From: Enterovibrio sp. JCM 19048
GTDB taxonomy: Bacteria; Pseudomonadota; Gammaproteobacteria; Enterobacterales; Vibrionaceae
Direction of reading: 5' to 3'
NCBI GenBank assembly: GCA_001310415.1
Contig: BAXE01000033.1
Location: 1 to 44,169 of the forward strand
Length of the DNA: 44,169 nt
Shown here: in pieces, positions 41,565 to 44,169 of the stretch
How the letters are laid out: each line of letters opens with the position of its first letter
Position numbering within the stretch: position 1 is the first letter of the stretch
Translations under genes and position numbers: made by a program
The notes under the pieces: generated by a model
Told to the model about the DNA's origin: nothing
The model's input: the letters and a program-made list of their open reading frames with translations, nothing else
The model's database searches: none

Positions 41565-41864
41565 ATGGCCGTTATCGTCAAATATGTGGTTGAACGCAAC
41601 GGAGAAGAGAAGATGACTTTTACCTCTAAAGCGGACGCTGACGCATACGATAAAATGCTCGACATGGCAGATGAACTGTTTGAACTACTGGGCAAAAGTG
41701 ATGTTGTCAGCGGTGAAGAGCAACGAGAGGAATTGTCTCTCTTTCTGGCGCAAAATCGCGAAGAAGTGCTGTATGCACTGGGTGCAAAGCGTAAGCCTGC
41801 ACCAAAAGCCAGCAAGAAAAAAGCTGAAGCAGCATCAAAAGAAGACGACGCAGAAGCCGCGTAA
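41565..41864 (+). CDS. yebG: YebG family SOS-induced protein
   Basis: A 99-residue homolog of E. coli YebG (96), an SOS-regulated protein of unknown mechanism. The N-terminal half is strongly conserved: MAVIVKYVVERNGEEKMTFTSK and ADAYDKMLDMADELFELL, with EEQREELSLFLAQ in the middle. The C-terminus is a lysine/alanine/acid-rich tail, as in relatives, probably disordered. The start has GAGAGG shortly upstream and lies just after a LexA-type operator. A strong terminator follows (41869-41896), so it is a single-gene transcript. The frame is intact. Confidence 0.95.
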   Translation: MAVIVKYVVERNGEEKMTFTSKADADAYDKMLDMADELFELLGKSDVVSGEEQREELSLFLAQNREEVLYALGAKRKPAPKASKKKAEAASKEDDAEAA

Positions 41865-41868
41865 TATT

Positions 41869-41896
41869 AAAAAACGCTCCCTTGGGAGCGTTTTTT
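41869..41896 (+). terminator. Intrinsic terminator after yebG
   Basis: AAAAAACGCTCCC-TT-GGGAGCGTTTTTT is a perfect stem with a long T-run. Confidence 0.93.
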
Positions 41897-42085
41897 ATTT
41901 CATCTTCGTCCTGTTTTTAGGCCTAGATTCCGCGAATCATTCTTATTCGCCATTTATCTGCAGTAATCTCCCCTCTCTCCCTTCAATCTTCGCAGGGTTC
42001 ACTTTAAGATGTCCCCAGTAAATAAAAATTGAATAACGTTGGCGCTGCAGCGCGTCAAGTAAAGAGACAAGGAGACTCCTTCATC

Positions 42086-43116
42086 ATGGCAAGTTTTGCT
42101 CTTGCGTTTGGCACCGCGACCAAAAACAAAGACGGAAAAATCATCGAAGCATTTTTCCCAACCCCAGTTTTAAACCCATCAGAGGCACTGGTTTCTGCGC
42201 TGGCTGATGTAGTTAGCTACAAAGACGGCAACGAAGTGTTCGACGTTGAACCATCACAATGCGCAGCAATCGCATCTGCATTCTCTGCAGCTGAAGAACA
42301 AGCGGCGGCGGCATTTGCTACCAAAGCGACAGAATCAAACCAACCTTTGGTCTTGGTCATTCTGGCAACAGATGAAAAACCGGCCAGTGTTGCAGAGGGC
42401 TTTTTGAAGCTCCAACTCATCTCTCACCGTCTGGCAAAACCACACACTATTGTTCTGGATGGCATTTTCGGCCTGCTGCACAACATTGCATGGACAAACC
42501 AGGTCCAATCGACCTGCCAGAGCTGGCTGAGCGTCAAATGGAAGCTCGCCTGAAAGGTGAAACCCTGACAGTAGATTGTGTAGACAAGTTTCCGAAGATG
42601 GTTGATTACGTGGTTCCAACTGGCGTTCGTATCGCAGATACGGCGCGTGTTCGCTTGGGCGCGCACGTGGGCGAAGGTACTACGGTTATGCACGAAGGCT
42701 TTATCAATTTCAATGCGGGCACTGAAGGTGTAAGCATGGTTGAAGGCCGTATCTCAGCAGGCGTTATGGTCGGTAACGGCAGCGACATCGGTGGTGGCGC
42801 TTCTATCATGGGCACACTGAGTGGTGGTGGTCAGCTGGTTATCTCTATCGGCGAAAACAGCCTTCTGGGTGCAAACGCCGGTCTGGGTTTCCCTCTGGGC
42901 GATCGTTGTACCATTGAATCAGGCCTTTACGTAACTGCTGGTACCAAGGTTACCATGCTGGATGCAAACGGCCAGGAAGTTGAAACTGTGAAGGCACGTG
43001 ATCTTGCTGGTAAAGCAGACCTGCTTTTCCGTCGCAATTCAGTTACCGGCAAAATTGAATGCCTGACCAACAAATCTGCGGTAGAGCTTAACGCTGAGCT
43101 ACACGCGAACAACTAA
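42086..43116 (+). CDS. dapD: Tetrahydrodipicolinate N-succinyltransferase DapD (one frame break)
   Basis: DapD transfers succinyl from succinyl-CoA to tetrahydrodipicolinate in lysine and diaminopimelate synthesis, an essential route for the cell wall. The ~343-residue protein is the long type found in vibrios and pseudomonads, with an N-terminal domain ([20 protein letters not shown]) and a left-handed beta-helix of hexapeptide repeats from about residue 175: [24 protein letters not shown], then [24 protein letters not shown] repeats. One G is lost near 42503 (CAGGGT read as CAGGT). Since the gene is essential, this break is strong evidence for sequence error. AAGGAG lies 11 bases before the ATG. 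A terminator follows. Confidence 0.95.
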
Positions 43117-43141
43117 GCTGTCTACAAGCTTTGAATAGAAG

Positions 43142-43168
43142 AAGACCAGCTAATTGCTGGTCTTTTTT
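43142..43168 (+). terminator. Terminator after dapD
   Basis: AAGACCAGC-TAATT-GCTGGTCTTTTTT is a strong intrinsic terminator; the convergent lipoprotein gene ends 5 bp beyond it. Confidence 0.92.
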
Positions 43169-43172
43169 GTAC

Positions 43173-43535
43173 TCAGTTAAAGTTGCCCGCCTCTAACCCA
43201 GTTTCCCAGTTCTGTTTATACTCCCAGCCTCTTGGGGAGTCATCAATGCACACTGCATTATAAGGTTTACCGAGAATACCCGCTTTGTAAGCATTGTCCG
43301 GGTTGCAGTACTCTTTCATATGAGATTGGTAGGCAGTCAGGTAATCGTGCTGCGCTTCTGCACTGCTCGCTCCCAACTTATCCAGATCCTCTGCAGAGCG
43401 CGGTCTATTTCCGGCTTCCACATCATAACTTGCCAGCCCAGCCCAATTATCTTTTTCCGACAGTTGAGTTACGGCCTGATTGCTACATCCAGCAAGAGCT
43501 GTGGCAAACAATACGCTAATTACTACTTTGTTCAT
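43173..43535 (-). CDS. DUF2799 family lipoprotein
   Basis: A 120-residue lipoprotein with signal MNKVVISVLFATALAGC (Cys17 in the lipobox LAGC). The start is fixed by AAGGAGGT seven bases before ATG 43535; a longer in-frame start upstream adds an unrelated extension. The mature part has WAGLASYDVEAGNRPRS, YLTAYQSHMKEYCNPDNAYKAGILGKPY and CIDDSPRGWEYKQNWETGLEAG, matching the DUF2799 pattern of short repeats around YC and G(x)K positions. Its function is unknown. The two cysteines in the mature part may form a disulfide. It lies between dapD (convergent) and the rRNA operon terminators. Confidence 0.85.
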   Translation of the reverse strand: MNKVVISVLFATALAGCSNQAVTQLSEKDNWAGLASYDVEAGNRPRSAEDLDKLGASSAEAQHDYLTAYQSHMKEYCNPDNAYKAGILGKPYNAVCIDDSPRGWEYKQNWETGLEAGNFN

Positions 43536-43674
43536 ATCGACCTCCTTTGCCATGTTGATAGCAGTATACGTAACGATACTTAATAGAGACCGTACAAAGA
43601 TTGAAATCTTATTCAATGAAATTGAAGGTCAGTTTAAACAGGATCAATCTGGCTTTTTACAAACTCCAAACGCG

Positions 43675-43706
43675 AAAAAGCCCTGACCGGTTGGTCAGGG
43701 CTTTTT
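43675..43706 (-). terminator. Distal terminator downstream of the rRNA operon
   Basis: AAAAAGCCCTGACC-GGTT-GGTCAGGGCTTTTT is a perfect hairpin with T-runs on both strands. It follows the truncated 5S copy and is the second terminator after the operon. Confidence 0.92.
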
Positions 43707-43751
43707 CTGCTTTTTTGTCTCACTTTTTTAAAAAGTGAAAGAAAATTGGGA

Positions 43752-43780
43752 GCCTGGCGATGTCCTACTCTCACATGGGG
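43752..43780 (-). repeat. Truncated 5S rRNA 3' end (29 nt)
   Basis: Bases 43752-43780 are identical to the last 29 nt of the intact 5S gene (compare 44006-44034) but the match ends abruptly at GGGG. The rest of 5S is missing and the adjoining 180 bp are unrelated. It is oriented like the intact copy and followed by a palindrome TCACTTTTTTAAAAAGTGA (43720-43738). It looks like the scar of unequal recombination between 5S-terminator units. Confidence 0.88.
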
Positions 43781-43962
43781 GTGGAGAAAGCACGTATTGA
43801 GCGCATGCGCCGGGTGCTTTTGGAACGAGAGCAGCTGTGCTGCGAACTGAACGAACCCGCAAACGCGGCGGCGACCGCGAAGAAGGCCCCCCCTCAGATA
43901 CTGACGATAAGGCCATCCCGATGGTTCGTCCATCCCCTTATGTTTCAATTTACTGCAAACGC

Positions 43963-43991
43963 AAAAAGGCCATCCTTACGGATGGCCTTTT
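43963..43991 (-). terminator. First terminator after 5S rRNA
   Basis: AAAAAGGCCATCC-TTAC-GGATGGCCTTTT lies about 15 bp downstream of the intact 5S gene on the minus strand, with T-runs on both sides. Confidence 0.92.
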
Positions 43992-44005
43992 CGACTGTAT
44001 TTGAA

Positions 44006-44123
44006 GCCTGGCGATGTCCTACTCTCACATGGGGAGACCCCACACTACCATCGGCGCTGTTACGTTTCACTACTGAGTTCGGCATGGAGTCAGGTGGGTC
44101 CATAACGCTATGGTCGCCAAGCA
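44006..44123 (-). rRNA. rrf: 5S ribosomal RNA
   Basis: Read on the minus strand, it begins TGCTTGGCGACCATAGCG and ends GTAGGACATCGCCAGGC. It contains the invariant ATGCCGAACTCAGTAGTGAAA and GATGGTAGTGTGGGG blocks, as in vibrios and E. coli. The terminal helix pairs correctly. The 46 bases to the window edge are the 23S-5S spacer, so the rest of the rRNA operon lies beyond the window. Ends may be off by one or two bases. Confidence 0.97.
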
Positions 44124-44169
44124 AATTCGTTAAAATCTGGGAAAGCTGTGTTTCGTTCTTTGTTCTCAG

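Overview
The window is a chromosomal segment of a marine gammaproteobacterium, almost certainly a member of the Vibrionaceae. The evidence is the set of Vibrio-type genes (DUF2850, DUF2310, phaBAPC, long-form dapD), the CsrB- and GcvB-type sRNAs, and the 5S rRNA sequence. A genus such as Grimontia or a close relative is possible but cannot be fixed from this sequence alone. Base composition is even, near 50% G+C, with no prophage, CRISPR array, transposase or plasmid feature.

Layout. 1-1650: two nearly identical tandem CsrB-family sRNAs on the minus strand, each with its own promoter and a distant GacA/VarA-type palindrome, separated by a 7-bp satellite. 1710-4530: small DUF2789 and coiled-coil proteins, a zinc-ribbon protein, syd and queF. 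4590-8544: a secreted/anchored TPR protein with a degenerate GGDEF domain, followed by an apparently active diguanylate cyclase. 8733-16059: ppnN, xni, rlmM, ygdD, an alpha/beta hydrolase, gcvA with the divergent sRNA gcvB, csdA and csdE. 16610-20846: polyhydroxyalkanoate cluster phaB-phaA-phasin-phaC. 20948-21760: tcdA. 21847-26104: LysR regulator, class III aminotransferase, BKACE-family beta-keto acid cleavage enzyme and a TAXI-type binding protein. 26172-38660: mltA, a small unknown gene, DUF2850, argA, recD, recB, recC. 38772-43535: a TDT-family transporter with a divergent YeiE-like LysR, a 3-methyladenine glycosylase and yebG sharing a LexA-type operator, dapD and a DUF2799 lipoprotein. 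43676-44169: the end of an rRNA operon (5S, minus strand) with a duplicated 5S tail.

How it fits together. The backbone csrB/syd/queF, ppnN, xni, rlmM-ygdD-gcvA/gcvB-csdA-csdE-tcdA-mltA-argA-recD-recB-recC follows the order known from Escherichia coli. Two blocks interrupt it: the pha genes sit between csdE and tcdA, and the LysR/aminotransferase/BKACE/TAXI block sits between tcdA and mltA.

Quality warning. I find about 39 reading-frame breaks in 22 genes, including dapD, recB and recC. Nearly all are explained by loss of one base from a short run of identical bases. This is best read as uncorrected sequencing or assembly error. Frame-broken genes are therefore given as whole CDS spans, with the break positions stated.
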